Of a DNA stretch of 64,000 nucleotides, positions 23,679 to 36,248 are shown piece after piece. The DNA lies in contig NC_079875.1 in NCBI RefSeq assembly GCF_029227915.1, positions 1,116,001 through 1,180,000 of the forward strand, read 5' to 3'. The notes beneath the pieces were generated by a model. It searched no databases and was not told the DNA's origin. It saw only the letters and a list, made by a program, of their open reading frames with translations. The position numbers and the translations under genes are program-made. How positions within the stretch are numbered: the first letter of the stretch is position 1; each line of letters begins with the position of its first letter. The stretch is from Hydractinia symbiolongicarpus (lineage: Eukaryota; Cnidaria; Hydrozoa; Anthoathecata; Hydractiniidae).

Positions 23679-26600
23679 ATCGTTTGGGAAATGAGTTTAC
23701 TCCCTGGGTACTTTCTTTGTATACTTGTGACTATACGGGCCAAGCCGGGATTTACGGGAAATCGCGGGTTTTCGTTTGCCGGCGATTAAACTTCTTTTAT
23801 TCAGCGTTTCATCAAAAATGAAAACATTTTTAAAAACTACAAGTCTTATGCGATTTAGTGGTGAAAAAATAATTTAAAAAATCGTTCTGGAAATGAGTTT
23901 ACTCCCTGGATACTTTCTTTGTATACTTTTGACTTTACGGGCCGAGTACGGGATTTACGGAAAATCGCGGATTTTCGTTTTCCGGCGATTAAACTTCTTT
24001 TATTCAGCGTCCCATCAAATATGAAAATATTTTTGAAAACTACAAGTCTCATGCGTTTAGTGGTAAAAAAATAATATAAAAAATCGTTCGGGAAATGAGT
24101 TTACTCCCTGGGTACTTTCTTTGTATACTTTTGAATATACGGGTCAAGCCCGGGGTTTACGGGAAATGGCGGGTTTTCGTTTGCCGGCGATTAAACTTCT
24201 TTTATTCAGCGTCTCATCAAAAATGAAAACATTTTTGAAAACTACAAGTCTCATGCGTTTTAGTGGTGAAAAAATAATTTAAAAAATCGTTCGGGAAATG
24301 AGTTTACTCCCTGGGTACTTTCTTTGTATACTTTTGACTATACGGGCCAAGCCGGGATTTACGGGAAATCGCGGGTTTTCGTTTGCCGGCGATTAAACTT
24401 CTTTTATTCAGCGTTTCATCAAAAATGAAAACTTTTTTAAAAACTACAAGTCTTATGCGATTTAGTGGTGAAAAAATAATTTAAAAAATCGTTCTGGAAA
24501 TGAGTTTACTCACAGGGTACTTTCTTTGTATACATTCGACTATACGGGCCAAGCCCGGGATTTACGGGAAATCGCGGGTTTTTGTTTTCCGGCGATTAAA
24601 CCTCTTTCATTAAGCGTCTCATCAAAAATGTAAACATTTTTGAAAACTACAAGTCTCATGCGTTTTAGTGGTGAAAAAAAAATTTAAAAAATCGTTCGGG
24701 AAATGAGTTTACTCCCTGGATACTTTCTTTGTATACTTTTGACTTTACGGGCCGTGTACAGGATTTACGGAAAATCGCGGATTTTCGTTTGCCGGCGATT
24801 AAACTTCTTTTATTCAGCGTCTCATCAAAAATGAAAACATTTTTAAAAACTACAAGTCTCATGCGTTTTAGTGGTGAAAAAATAATTTAAAAAATCGTTC
24901 TGGAAATGAGTTTACTCCCTGGGTACTTTCTTTGTATACTTTTGACTTTACGGGCCGAGTCCGGGATTTACGGAAAATCGCGGGTTTTCGTTTTCCGGCG
25001 ATTAAACCTCTTTCATTAAGCGTCTCATCAAAAATGTAAACATTTTTGAAAACTACAAGTCTCATGCGTTTTAGTGGTGAAAAAAAAATTTAAAAAATCG
25101 TTCGGGAAATGAGTTTACTCCCTGGATACTTTCTTTGTATACTTTTGACTTTACGGGCCGAGTACGGGATTTACGGAAAATCGCGGATTTTCGTTTGCCG
25201 GCGATTAAACTTCTTTTATTCAGCGTCCCATCAAATATGAAAATATTTTTGAAAACTACAAGTCTCATGCGTTTAGTGGTAAAAAAATAATATAAAAAAT
25301 CGTTCGGGAAATGAGTTTACTCCCTGGGTACTTTCTTTGTATACTTTTGACTATACGGGCCAAGCCGGGATTTACGGGAAATCGCGGGTTTTCGTTTGCC
25401 GGCGATTAAACTTCTTTTATTCAGCGTTTCATCAAAAATGAAAACTTTTTTAAAAACTACAAGCCTTATGCGATTTAGTGGTGAAAAAATAATTTAAAAA
25501 ATCGTTCTGGAAATGAGTTTACTCACAGGGTACTTTCTTTGTATACATTCGACTATACGGGCCAAGCCCGGGATTTACGGGAAATCGCGGGTTTTCGTTT
25601 TCCGGCGATTAAACCTCTTTCATTAAGCGTCTCATCAAAAATGTAAACATTTTTGAAAACTACAAGTCTCATGCGTTTTAGTGGTGAAAAAAAAATTTAA
25701 AAAATCGTTCGGGAAATGAGTTTACTCCCTGGATACTTTCTTTGTATACTTTTGACTTTACGGGCCGAGTACGGGATTTACGGAAAATCGCGGATTTTCG
25801 TTTGCCGGCGATTAAACTTCTTTTATTCAGCGTCCCATCAAATATGAAAATATTTTTGAAAACTACAAGTCTCATGCGTTTAGTGGTAAAAAAATAATAT
25901 AAAAAATCGTTCGGGAAATGAGTTTACTCCCTGGGTACTTTCTTTGTATACTTTTGAATATACGGGTCAAGTCCGGGGTTTACGGGAAATGGCGGGTTTT
26001 CGTTTGCCGGCGATTAAACTTCTTTTATTCAGCGTCTCATCAAAAATGAAAACATTTTTGAAAACTACAAGTCTCATGCGTTTTAGTGGTGAAAAAATAA
26101 TTTAAAAAATCGTTCGGGAAATGAGTTTACTCCCTGAGTACTTTCTTTGTATACTTTTGACTTTACGGGCCGAGTCCGGGATTTACGGAAAATCGCGGAT
26201 TTTCGTTTGCCGGCGATTAAACTTCTTTTATTCAGCGTCCCATCAAATATGAAAATATTTTTGAAAACTACAAGTCTCATGCGTTTAGTGGTAAAAAAAT
26301 AATATAAAAAATCGTTCGGGAAATGAGTTTACTCCCTGGGTACTTTCTTCGTATACTTTTGAATATACGGGTCAAGTCCGGGGTTTACGGGAAATGGCGG
26401 GTTTTTGTTTGCCGGCGATTAAACATCTTTTATTCAGCGTCTTATCAAAAATGAAAACATTTTTGAAAACTACAAGTCTCATGCGTTTTATTGGTGAAAA
26501 AATATTTTAAAAAATCGTTCGGAAAATGAGTTTACTCACAGGGTACTTTCTTTGTATACATTCGACTATACGGGCCAAACCCGGGATTTACGGGAAATCG

Positions 26601-26714
26601 CGGGTTTTCGTTTGCCGGCGATTAAACTTCTTTCATTAACCGTCTCATCAAAAATGAAAAATTTTTGAAAACTACAAGTCTCATGCGTTTTAGTGGTGAA
26701 AAAAAAATTAAAAA
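23679..26714. repeat. Mixed M, N, E2 and J units
   Basis: Order: M 23679, E2 23881, J 24083, M 24286, N 24488, E2 24691, hybrid 24894, E2 25097, M 25299, N 25501, E2 25704, J 25906, E2 26109, J4 26311, B4 26514. The motif M-N-E2 occurs at 24286 and 25299, 1013 bp apart (five units), so a short-lived pentamer is present. Shared rare states include GAGTACGGGATTT, CCTGGATAC and AAAACTTTTTTAAAA. Confidence 0.82.
24894..25096. repeat. Chimeric monomer, E2 left half and N right half
   Basis: The left half carries the E2 mark TGACTTTACGGGCCGAG; after AAATCGCGGG the right half is N (TTTTCCGGCG, CTCTTTCATTAAGCG, ATGTAAACATTTTTG). Both neighbours are E2-type left halves, consistent with an exchange between N and E2 units shifted by one register. 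Confidence 0.8.
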
Positions 26715-28538
26715 ATCGTTCGGGAAATGAGTTTACTCCCTGGGTACTTTCTTTGTATACATTCGACTATACGGGCCAAGCCCGGGATTTACGGGAAATC
26801 GAGGGATTTCGTTTGCCCGCGATTAAACCTCTTTGATTAAGCGTCTCATCAAAAATGAAAACATTTTTGAAAACTACAAGTCTCATGCGTTTTAGTGGTG
26901 AAAAAATAATTTAAAAAATCGTTCGGAAAATGAGTTTACTCCCTGGGTACTCTCTTGTATACTTTGGACTATACGGGCCGAGTCCGGGATTTACGGGAAA
27001 TCGCGGATTTTCGTTTGAGGGCGATTAAACTTCCTTTATTCAGCGTCTCATCAAAAATGAAAACATTTTTAAAAACTACAAGTCTCATGGGCTTTAGTGG
27101 TGAAATAATAATTTAAAAAATCGTTTGGGAAATGAGTTTACTCACTGGGTACTTTCTTTGTATACTTTTGACTTTACGGGCCGAGTCCGGGATTTACGGA
27201 AAATCGCGGGTTTTCGTTTGCCGGCGATTAAACTTCTTTTATTCAGCGTCCCATCAATTATGAAAATATTTTTGAAAACTACAAGTCTCATGCGTTTAGT
27301 GGTAAAAGAATAATATAAAAAATCGTTTGGGAAATGAGTTTACTCCCTGGGTACTTTCTTTGCATACTTTTGAATACACGGGTCAAGTCCGGGGTTTACG
27401 GGAAATGGCGGGTTTTCGTTTGCCGGCGGTTAAACTTCTTTTATTCAGCGTCTCATCAAAAATGAAAACATTTTTGAAAACTACAAGTCTCATGCGTTTT
27501 AGTAGTGAAAAGATAATTTAAAAAATTGTTTTGGAAATGAGTTTACTCACAGGGTACTTTCTTTGTGTACATTCGACTATACGGGCCAAGCCCGGGATTT
27601 ACGGGAAATCGCGGGTTTTCGTTTGCTGGCGATTAAACCACTTTCATTAAGCGTCTCATCAAAAATGAAAACATTTCCGAAAACTACAAGTCTCATGCGT
27701 TTTATTGGTGAAAAAATAATTTAAAAAATCGTTCGGGAAATGAGTTTACTCACAGGGTACTTTCTTTGTATACATTCGACTATACGGGCCAAGCCCGGGA
27801 TTTACGGGAAATCGCGGGTTTTCGTTTGCCGGCGATTAAACTTCTTTCATTAACCGTCTCATCAAAAATGAAAAAATTTTTGAAAACTACAAGTCTCATG
27901 CGTTTTAGTGGTGAAAAAAAAATTAAAAAATCGTTCGGGAAATGAGTTTACTCCCTGGGTACTTTCTTTGTATACATTCGACTATACGGGCCAAGCCCGG
28001 GATTTATGGGAAATCGAGGGATTTTGTTTGCCGGCGATTAAACCTTTTTCATTAAGCGTCTCATCAAAAAGGAAAACATTTTTGAAAACTACAAGTCTCA
28101 TGCGTTTTAGTGGTGAAAAAATAATTTAAAAAATCGTTCGGGAAATGAGTTTACACCCTGGGTACTTTCTTTGTATACTTTTGACTATACGGACCGAGTC
28201 CGGGATTTACGGGAAATCGCAGGTTTTCGTTTGCCGGCGATTAAACTTTTTTTATTCAGCGTCTCATCAAAAATGAAAACATTTTTGAAAACTACAAGTC
28301 TCATACGTTTTAGTGGTGAAAAAATAATTTAAAAATTCGTTCTGGAAATGAGTTTACTCACTGGGTACTTTCCTTGTATACTTTTAACTATACGGGCCGA
28401 GTCCGGGATTTACGGGAAATCGCGGGTTTTCGTTTGCGGGCGATTAAACTTCTTTTATTCAGCGTCTCATCAGAAATGAAAACATTTTTGAAAACTACAA
28501 GTCTCATGCGTTTTAGTGGTGAAAAAGTAATTTAAAAA
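26715..28538. repeat. Nonameric HOR, displaced copy 3 (1824 bp)
   Basis: I2 26715, C2 26918, E2 27120, J2 27322, K 27525, B4 27728, I2' 27930, L 28133, G2 28335: the same nine units in the same order as 12534-16180, with the same rare markers (GGGTACTCTC, GCATACTTTTG, AAAAAGGAAAAC, TACGGACCGAG). About 10.5 kb of other HORs separates it from copy 2. The last unit ends in an H-like tail (GAAAAAGTAATTT), where the exit junction differs. Confidence 0.92.
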
Positions 28539-30566
28539 ATCGTTCGGGAAATGAGTTTACTCCCTGGGTACTTTCTTTGTATACTTTTGACTATACGGAC
28601 TGAGTCCGGGATTTACGGGAAATCGCAGGTTTTCGTTTGCCGGCGATTAAACTGCTTTTATTCAGCGTCTCATCAAAAATGAAAACATTTTTGAAAACTA
28701 CAAGTCTCATGCGTTTTAGTGGTGAAAAAATAATTTAAAAAATCGTTCGGGAAATGAGTTTACTCCCTGGGTACTTTCTTTGTATACTTTTGACTATACG
28801 GGCCAACCCGGGATTTACGGGAAATCGCGGGTTTTCGTTTGCCGGCGATTAAACTTCTTTTATTCAGCGTTTCATCAAAAATGAAAACATTTTTAAAAAC
28901 TACAAGTCTTATGCGATTTAGTGGTGAAAAAATAATTTAAAAAATCGTTCTGGAAATGAGTTTACTCACAGGGTACTTTCTTTGTATACATTCGACTATA
29001 CGGGCCAAGCCCGGGATTTACGGGAAATCGCAGGTTTTCGTTTTCCGGCGATTAAACGTCTTTCATTAAGCGTCTCATCAAAAATGTAAACATTTTTGAA
29101 AACTACAAGTCTCATGCGTTTTAGTGGTGAAAAAAAAATTTAAAAAATCGTTCGGGAAATGAGTTTACTCCCTGGATACTTTCTTTGTATACATTCGACT
29201 ATACGGGCCAAGCCCCGGATTTACGGGAAAAGGCGGGATTTCGTTTGCCGGCGATTAAACCTCTTTTATTAAGCGTCTCATCAAAAATGAAAACATTTTT
29301 GAAAACTACAAGTGTCATGCGTTTAGTGGTGAAATAATAATTTAAAAATTCGTTAGGGAAATGAGTTTACTGACTGGGTACTTTCCTTGTATACTTTTGA
29401 CTATACAGGCCGAGGCCGGGATTTACGGGAAATTGCGGGTTTTCGTTTGCCGGCGATTAAACTTCTTTTATTCAGCGTCTCATCAAAAATGAAAACATTT
29501 TTAAAAACTACAAGTCTCTTGGGCTTTAGTGGTGAAATAATAATTTAAAAAATCGTTTGGGAAATGAGTTTACTCCCTGGGTACTTTCTTTGTAAACTTT
29601 TGACTATACGGGCCGAGTACGGGATTTACGGGAAATCGCAGGTTTTCGTTTGCCGGCGATTAAACTTCTTTTATTCAGCGTCTCATCAAAAAGGAAAACA
29701 TTTTTGAAAAGAACAAGTCTCATGCGTTTTAGTGGTGAAAAAATAATTTAAAAAATCGTTCGGGAAATGAGTTTACACCCTGGGTACTTTCTTTGTATAC
29801 TTTTGACTATACGGGCCGAGTCCGGGAATTACGGGAAATCGCAGGTTTTCGTTTGCCGGCGATTAAACTTCTTTTATTCAGCGTCTCATCAAAAATGAAA
29901 ACATTTTTGAAAACTACAAGTCTCATACGTTTTAGTGGTGAAGAAATAATTTAAAAATTCGTTCGGGAAATGAGTTTACTCACTGGGTACTTTCCTTGTA
30001 TACTTTTAACTATACGGGCCGAGTCCGGGATTTACGGGAAATCGCGGGTGTTCGTTTGCCGGAGATTAAACTTCTTTTATTCAGCGTCTCATCAAAAATG
30101 AAAACATTTTTAAAAACTACAAGTCTCATGGGCTTTAGCGGTGAAATAATAATTTAAAAAATCGTTTGGGAAATGAGTTTACTCCCTGGGTACTTTCTTT
30201 GTATACTTTTGACTATACGGGCCGAGTCCAGGATTTACGGGAAATCGCAGGTTTTCGTTTGCCGGCGATTAAACTTCTTTTATTCAGCGTCTCATCAAAA
30301 ATGAAAACATTTTTAAAAACTAAAAATCTCATGCGTTTTAGTGGTGAAAAAGTAACTTAAAAAATCGTTCGGGAAATGAGTTTACTCCCTGGGTACTTTC
30401 TTTGTATACATTCGACTATACGGGCCAAGCCCCGGATTTACGGGAAAACGCGGGATTTCGTTTGCCGGCGATTAAACCTCTTTCATTAAGCGTCTCATCA
30501 AAAATGAAAACATTTTTGAAAACTACAAGTCTCATGCGTTTTAGTGGTGAAAAAATAATTTAAAAA
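28539..30566. repeat. Transition units L-M-N-I-G4-O-L-G-H-I
   Basis: L 28539 (TACGGACTGAG), M 28742 (GGCCAACCCGGG), N 28944, I 29147, G4 29348 (TTAGGG, CTGACTGGG, GAGGCCGGG), O 29552 (GAGTACGGG, AAAAAGGAAAAC), L 29755 (ACACCCTGGG), G 29957, H 30161, I 30364. N is the last of the preceding domain. G4 and O are the first of sub-types that dominate 29-42 kb. No internal HOR repeats within this stretch. Confidence 0.8.
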
Positions 30567-33500
30567 ATCGTTCGGGAAATGAGTTTACTCCCTGGGTACT
30601 TTCTTTGTATACTTTTGACTATACGGGCCGAGTCCGGGATTTACGGAAAATCGCGGATGTTCGTTTGCCGGCGATTAAACTTCTTTTATTCAGCGTCCCA
30701 TCAAATATGAAAATATTTTCGAAAACTACAAGTGTCATGCGTTTAGTGGTAAAAAAATAATATAAAAAATCGTTCGGGAAATGAGTTTACTCCCTGGGTA
30801 CTTTCTTTGTGTATTTTTGACTATACGGGTCGAGTCCGGGGTTTACGGGAAATGGCGGGTTTTCGTTTGCCGGCGATTAAACTTCTTTCATTACCCGTCT
30901 CATCAAAAATGAAAACATTTTTGAAAACCACAAGTTTCATCCGTTTTAGTGGTGAAAAGATAATTTAAAAAATCGTTTTGGAAATGAGTTTACTCACAGG
31001 GTACTTTCTTTGTATACATTCGACTATACGGGCCAAGCCCGGGATTTACGGGAAATCGCGGGTTTTCGTTTGCCGGCGATTAAACTTCTTTCATTAACCG
31101 TCTCATCAAAAATGAAAACATTTTTGAAAACTACAAGTCTCATGCGTTTTAGTGGTGAAAAAAAAAATTAAAAAATCGTTCAGGAAATGAGTTTACTCCC
31201 TGGGTACTTTCTTTGTATACTTTGAACTATACAGGCCGAGTCCGGGATTTACAGGAAATCGCGGATTTTCGTTTGCCGGCGATTAAACTTCTTTTATTCA
31301 GCGTCTCATCAAAAATGAAAACATTTTTAAAAACTACAAGTCTCTTGGGCTTTAGTGGTGAAATAATAATTTAAAAAATCGTTTGGGAAATGAGTTTACT
31401 CCCTGGGTACTTTCTTTGTATACTTTTGACTATACGGGCCGAGTACGGGATTTACGGGAAATCGCAGGTTTTCGTTTGCCGGCGATTAAACTTCTTTTAT
31501 TCAGCGTCTCATCAAAAAGGAAAACATTTTTGAAAACAACAAGTCTCATGCGTTTTAGTGGTGAAAAAATAATTTAAAAAATCGTTCGGGAAATGAGTTT
31601 ACACCCTGGGTACTTTCTTTGTATACTTTTGACTATACGGGCCGAGTCCGGGATTTACGGGAAATCGCAGGTTTTTGTTTGCCGGCGATTAAACTTCTTT
31701 TATTCAGCGTTTCATCAAAAATGAAAACATTTTTAAAAACTACAAGTCTCATGGGCTTTAGTGGTGAAATAATAATTTAAAAAATCGTTTGGGAAATGAG
31801 TTTACTCCCTGGGTACTTTCTTTGTATACTTTTGACTATACGGGCCGATTCCAGGATTTACGGGAAATCGCAGGTTTTCGTTTGCCGGCGATTAAACTTC
31901 TTTTATTCAGCGTCTCATCAAAAATGAAAACATTTTTAAAAACTACAAATCTCATGCGTTTTAGTGGTGAAAAAGTAACTTAAAAAATCGTTTGGGAAAT
32001 GAGTTTACTTCCTGGGTACTTTCTTTGTATACATTCGACTATACGGGCCAAGCCCCGGATTTACGGGAAAACGCGGGATTTCGTTTGCCGGCGATTAAAC
32101 CTCTATCATTAAGCGTCTCATCAAAAATGAAAACATTCTTGAAAACTAAAAGTCTCATGCGTTTTAGTGGTGAAAAAATAATTTAAAAAATCGTTCGGGA
32201 AATGAGTTTACTCCCTGGGTACTTTCTTTGTATACTTTTGAGTATACGGGCCGAGTCCGGGATTTACGGGAAATCGCAGGTTTTTGTTTGCCGGCGATTA
32301 AACTTCTTTTATTCAGCGTCTCATCAAAAATGAAAACATTTTTGAAAACTACAAGTCTCATACGTTTTAGTGGTGAAAAAATAATTTAAAAATTCGTTCG
32401 GGAAATGAGTTTACTCACTGGGTACTTTCCTTGTATACTTTTAACTATACGGGCCGAGTCCGGGATTTACGGGAAATCGCGGGTTTTCGTTTGCCGGAGA
32501 TTAAACTTCTTTTATTCAGCGTCTCATCAAAAATGAAAACATTTTTAAAAACTACAAGTCTCATGGGCTTTAGTGGTGAAATAATAATTTAAAAAATCGT
32601 TTGGGAAATGAGTTTACTCCCTGGGTACTTTCTTTGTATACTTTTGACTATACGGGCCGAGTCCGGGATTTACGGAAAATCGCGGATGTTCGTTTGCCGG
32701 CGATTAAACTTCTTTTATTCAGCGTCCCATCAAATATGAAAATATTTTCGAAAACTACAAGTGTCATGCGTTTAGTGGTAAAAAAATAATATAAAAAATC
32801 GTTCGGGAAATGAGTTTACTCCCTGGGTACTTTCTTTGTGTACTTTTGACTATACGGGTCGAGTCCGGGGTTTACGGGAAATGGCGGGTTTTCGTTTGCC
32901 GGCGATTAAACTTCTTTCATTACCCGTCTCATCAAAAATGAAAACATTTTTGAAAACCACAAGTTTCATCCGTTTTAGTGGTGAAAAGATAATTTAAAAA
33001 ATCGTTTTGGAAATGAGTTTACTCACAGGGTACTTTCTTTGTATACATTCGACTATACGGGCCAAGCCCGGGATTTACGGGAAATCGCGGGTTTTCGTTT
33101 GCCGGCGATTAAACTTCTTTCATTAACCGTCTCATCAAAAATGAAAACATTTTTGAAAACTACAAGTCTCATGCGTTTTAGTGGTGAAAAAAAAAATTAA
33201 AAAATCGTTCAGGAAATGAGTTTACTCCCTGGGTACTTTCTTTGTATACTTTGAACTATACAGGCCGAGTCCGGGATTTACAGGAAATCGCGGATTTTCG
33301 TTTGCCGGCGATTAAACTTCTTTTATTCAGCGTCTCATCAAAAATGAAAACATTTTTAAAAACTACAAGTCTCTTGGGCTTTAGTGGTGAAATAATAATT
33401 TAAAAAATCGTTTGGGAAATGAGTTTACTCCCTGGGTACTTTCTTTGTATACTTTTGACTATACGGGCCGAGTACGGGATTTACGGGAATTCGCAGGTTT

Positions 33501-33811
33501 TCGTTTGCCGGCGATTAAACTTCTTTTATTCAGCGTCTCATCAAAAAGGAAAACATTTTTGAAAACAACAAGTCTCATGCGTTTTAGTGGTGAAAAAATA
33601 ATTTAAAAAATCGTTCGGGAAATGAGTTTACACCCTGGGTACTTTCTTTGTATACTTTTGACTATACGGGCCGAGTCCGGGATTTACGGGAAATCGCAGG
33701 TTTTTGTTTGCCGGCGATTAAACTTCTTTTATTCAGCGTCTCATCAAAAATGAAAACATTTTTGAAAACTACAAGTCTCATACGTTTTAGTGGTGAAAAA
33801 ATAATTTAAAA
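30567..33811. repeat. Ten-unit duplication with E-A-B-C'-O-L core (2029-bp offset)
   Basis: E-A-B-C'-O-L runs from 30567 and again from 32596. Rare states are shared at a constant offset of about 2029 bp: CGCGGATGTTCG, ATTACCCGTC, AACCACAAGTTTCATCC, the C' states ACAGGCCGAG and TTTACAGGAAATC, and TCTCTTGGGC. Between the cores lie H 31784, I 31987, L 32190 and G 32392. A third E-A-B-C run with part of the same markers is at 36249. Confidence 0.9.
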
Positions 33812-36248
33812 ATTCGTTCGGGAAATGAGTTTACTCACTGGGTACTTTCCTTGTATACTTTTAACTATACGGGCCGAGTCCGGGATTTACGGGAAATCGC
33901 GGGTTTTCGTTTGCCGGAGATTAAACTTCTTTTATTCAGCGTCTCATCAAAAATGAAAACATTTTTAAAAACTACAAGTCTCATGGGCTTTAGTGGTGAA
34001 ATAATAATTTAAAAAATCGTTTGGGAAATGAGTTTACTCCCTGGGTACTTTCTTTGTATACTTTTGACTATACGGGCCGATTCCAGGATTTACGGGAAAT
34101 CGCAGGTTTTCGTTTGCCGGCGATTAAACTTCTTTTATTCAGCGTCTCATCAAAAATGAAAACATTTTTAAAAACTACAAATCTCATGCGTTTTAGTGGT
34201 GAAAAAGTAACTTAAAAAAACGTTTGGGAAATGAGTTTACTCCCTGGGTACTTTCTTTGTATACATTCGACTATACGGGCCAAGCCCCGGATTTACGGGA
34301 AAACGCGGGATTTCGTTTGCCGGCGATTAAACCTCTTTCATTAAGCGTCTCATCAAAAATGAAAACATTCTTGAAAAATAAAAGTCTCATGCGTTTTAGT
34401 GGTGAAAAAATAATTTAAAAAATCGTTCGGGAAATGAGTTTACTCCCTGCGTACTTTCTTTGTATACTTTTGACTATACGGGCCGAGTCCGGGATTTACG
34501 GGAAATCGCAGGTTTTTGTTTGCCGGCGATTAAACTTCTTTTATTCAGCGTCTCATCAAAAATGAAAACATTTTTGAAAACTACAAGTCTCATACGTTTT
34601 AGTGGTGAAAAAATAATTTAAAAATTCGTTCGGGAAATGAGTTTACTCACTGGGTACTTTCCTTGTATACTTTTAACTATACGGGCCGAGTCCGGGATTT
34701 ACGGGAAATCGCGGGTTTTCGTTTGCCGGAGATTAAACTTCTTTTATTCAGCGTCTCATCAAAAATGAAAACATTTTTAAAAACTACAAGTCTCATGGGC
34801 TTTAGTGGTGAAATAATAATTTAAAAAATCGTTTGGGAAATGAGTTTACTCCCTGGGTACTTTCTTTGTATACTTTTGACTATACGGGCCGAGTCCGGGA
34901 TTTACGGGAAATCGCAGGTTTTTGTTTGCCGGCGATTAAACTTCTTTTATTCAGCGTCTCATCAAAAATGAAAACATTTTTGAAAACTACAAGTCTCATA
35001 CGTTTTAGTGGTGAAAAAATAATTTAAAAATTCGTTCGGGAAATGAGTTTACTCACTGGGTACTTTCCTTGTATACTTTTAACTATACGGGCCGAGTCCG
35101 GGATTTACGGGAAATCGCGGGTTTTCGTTTGCCGGAGATTAAACTTCTTTTATTCAGCGTCTCATCAAAAATGAAAACATTTTTAAAAACTACAAGTCTC
35201 ATGGGCTTTAGTGGTGAAATAATAATTTAAAAAATCGTTTGGGAAATGAGTTTACTCCCTGGGTACTTTCTTTGTATACTTTTGACTATACGGGCCGATT
35301 CCAGGATTTACGGGAAATCGCAGGTTTTCGTTTGCCGGCGATTAAACTTCTTTTATTCAGCGTCTCATCAAAAATGAAAACATTTTTAAAAACTACAAAT
35401 CTCATGCGTTTTAGTGGTGAAAAAGTAACTTAAAAAATCGTTTGGGAAATGAGTTTACTCCCTGGGTACTTTCTTTGTATACATTCGACTATACGGGCCA
35501 AGCCCCGGATTTACGGGAAAACGCGGGATTTCGTTTGCCGGCGATTAAACCTCTTTCATTAAGCGTCTCATCAAAAAGGAAAACATTCTTGAAAACTAAA
35601 AGTCTCATGCGTTTTAGTGGTGAAAAAATAATTTAAAAAATCGTTCGGGAAATGAGTTTACTCCCTGGGTACTTTCTTTGTATACTTTTGACTATACGGG
35701 CCGAGTCCGGGATTTACGGAAAATCGCGGGTTTTCGTTTGCCGGAGATTAAACTTCTTTTATTCAGCGTCTCATCAAAAATGAAAACATTTTTAAAAACT
35801 ACAAGTCTCATGGGCTTTAGTGGTGAAATAATAATTTAAAAAATCGTTTGGGAAATGAGTTTACTCCCTGGGTACTTTCTTTGTATACTTTTGACTATAC
35901 GGGTCGAGTCCAGGATTTACGGGAAATCGCAGGTTTTCGTTTGCCGGCGATTAAACTTCTTTTATTCAGCGTCTCATCAAAAATGAAAACATTTTTAAAA
36001 ACTACAAATCTCATGCGTTTTAGTGGTGAAAAAGTAACTTAAAAAATCGTTCGGGAAATGAGTTTACTCCCTGGGTACTTTCTTTGTATACATTCGACTA
36101 TACGGGCCAAGCCCCGGATTTACGGGAAAACGCGGGATTTTGTTTGCCGGCGATTAAACCTCTTTCATTAAGCGTCTCATCAAAAATGAAAACATTCTTG
36201 AAAACTAAAAGTCTCATGCGTTTTAGTGGTGAAAAAATAATTTAAAAA
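33812..36248. repeat. G-H-I-L hexameric HOR (1218 bp, about two copies)
   Basis: G 33812, H 34016, I 34219, L 34422, G 34624, L 34828; then G 35030, H 35234, I 35437, an L/E-like unit 35640, H 35843 and I 36046. H units 34016 and 35234 share the rare GGCCGATTCCAGG and ACTACAAATCTC states and are 1218 apart. I units share the state AAAACTAAAAGTCTC or close to it. The L-to-G junction TAAAAATTCGTTCGGG is also constant. Confidence 0.85.
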
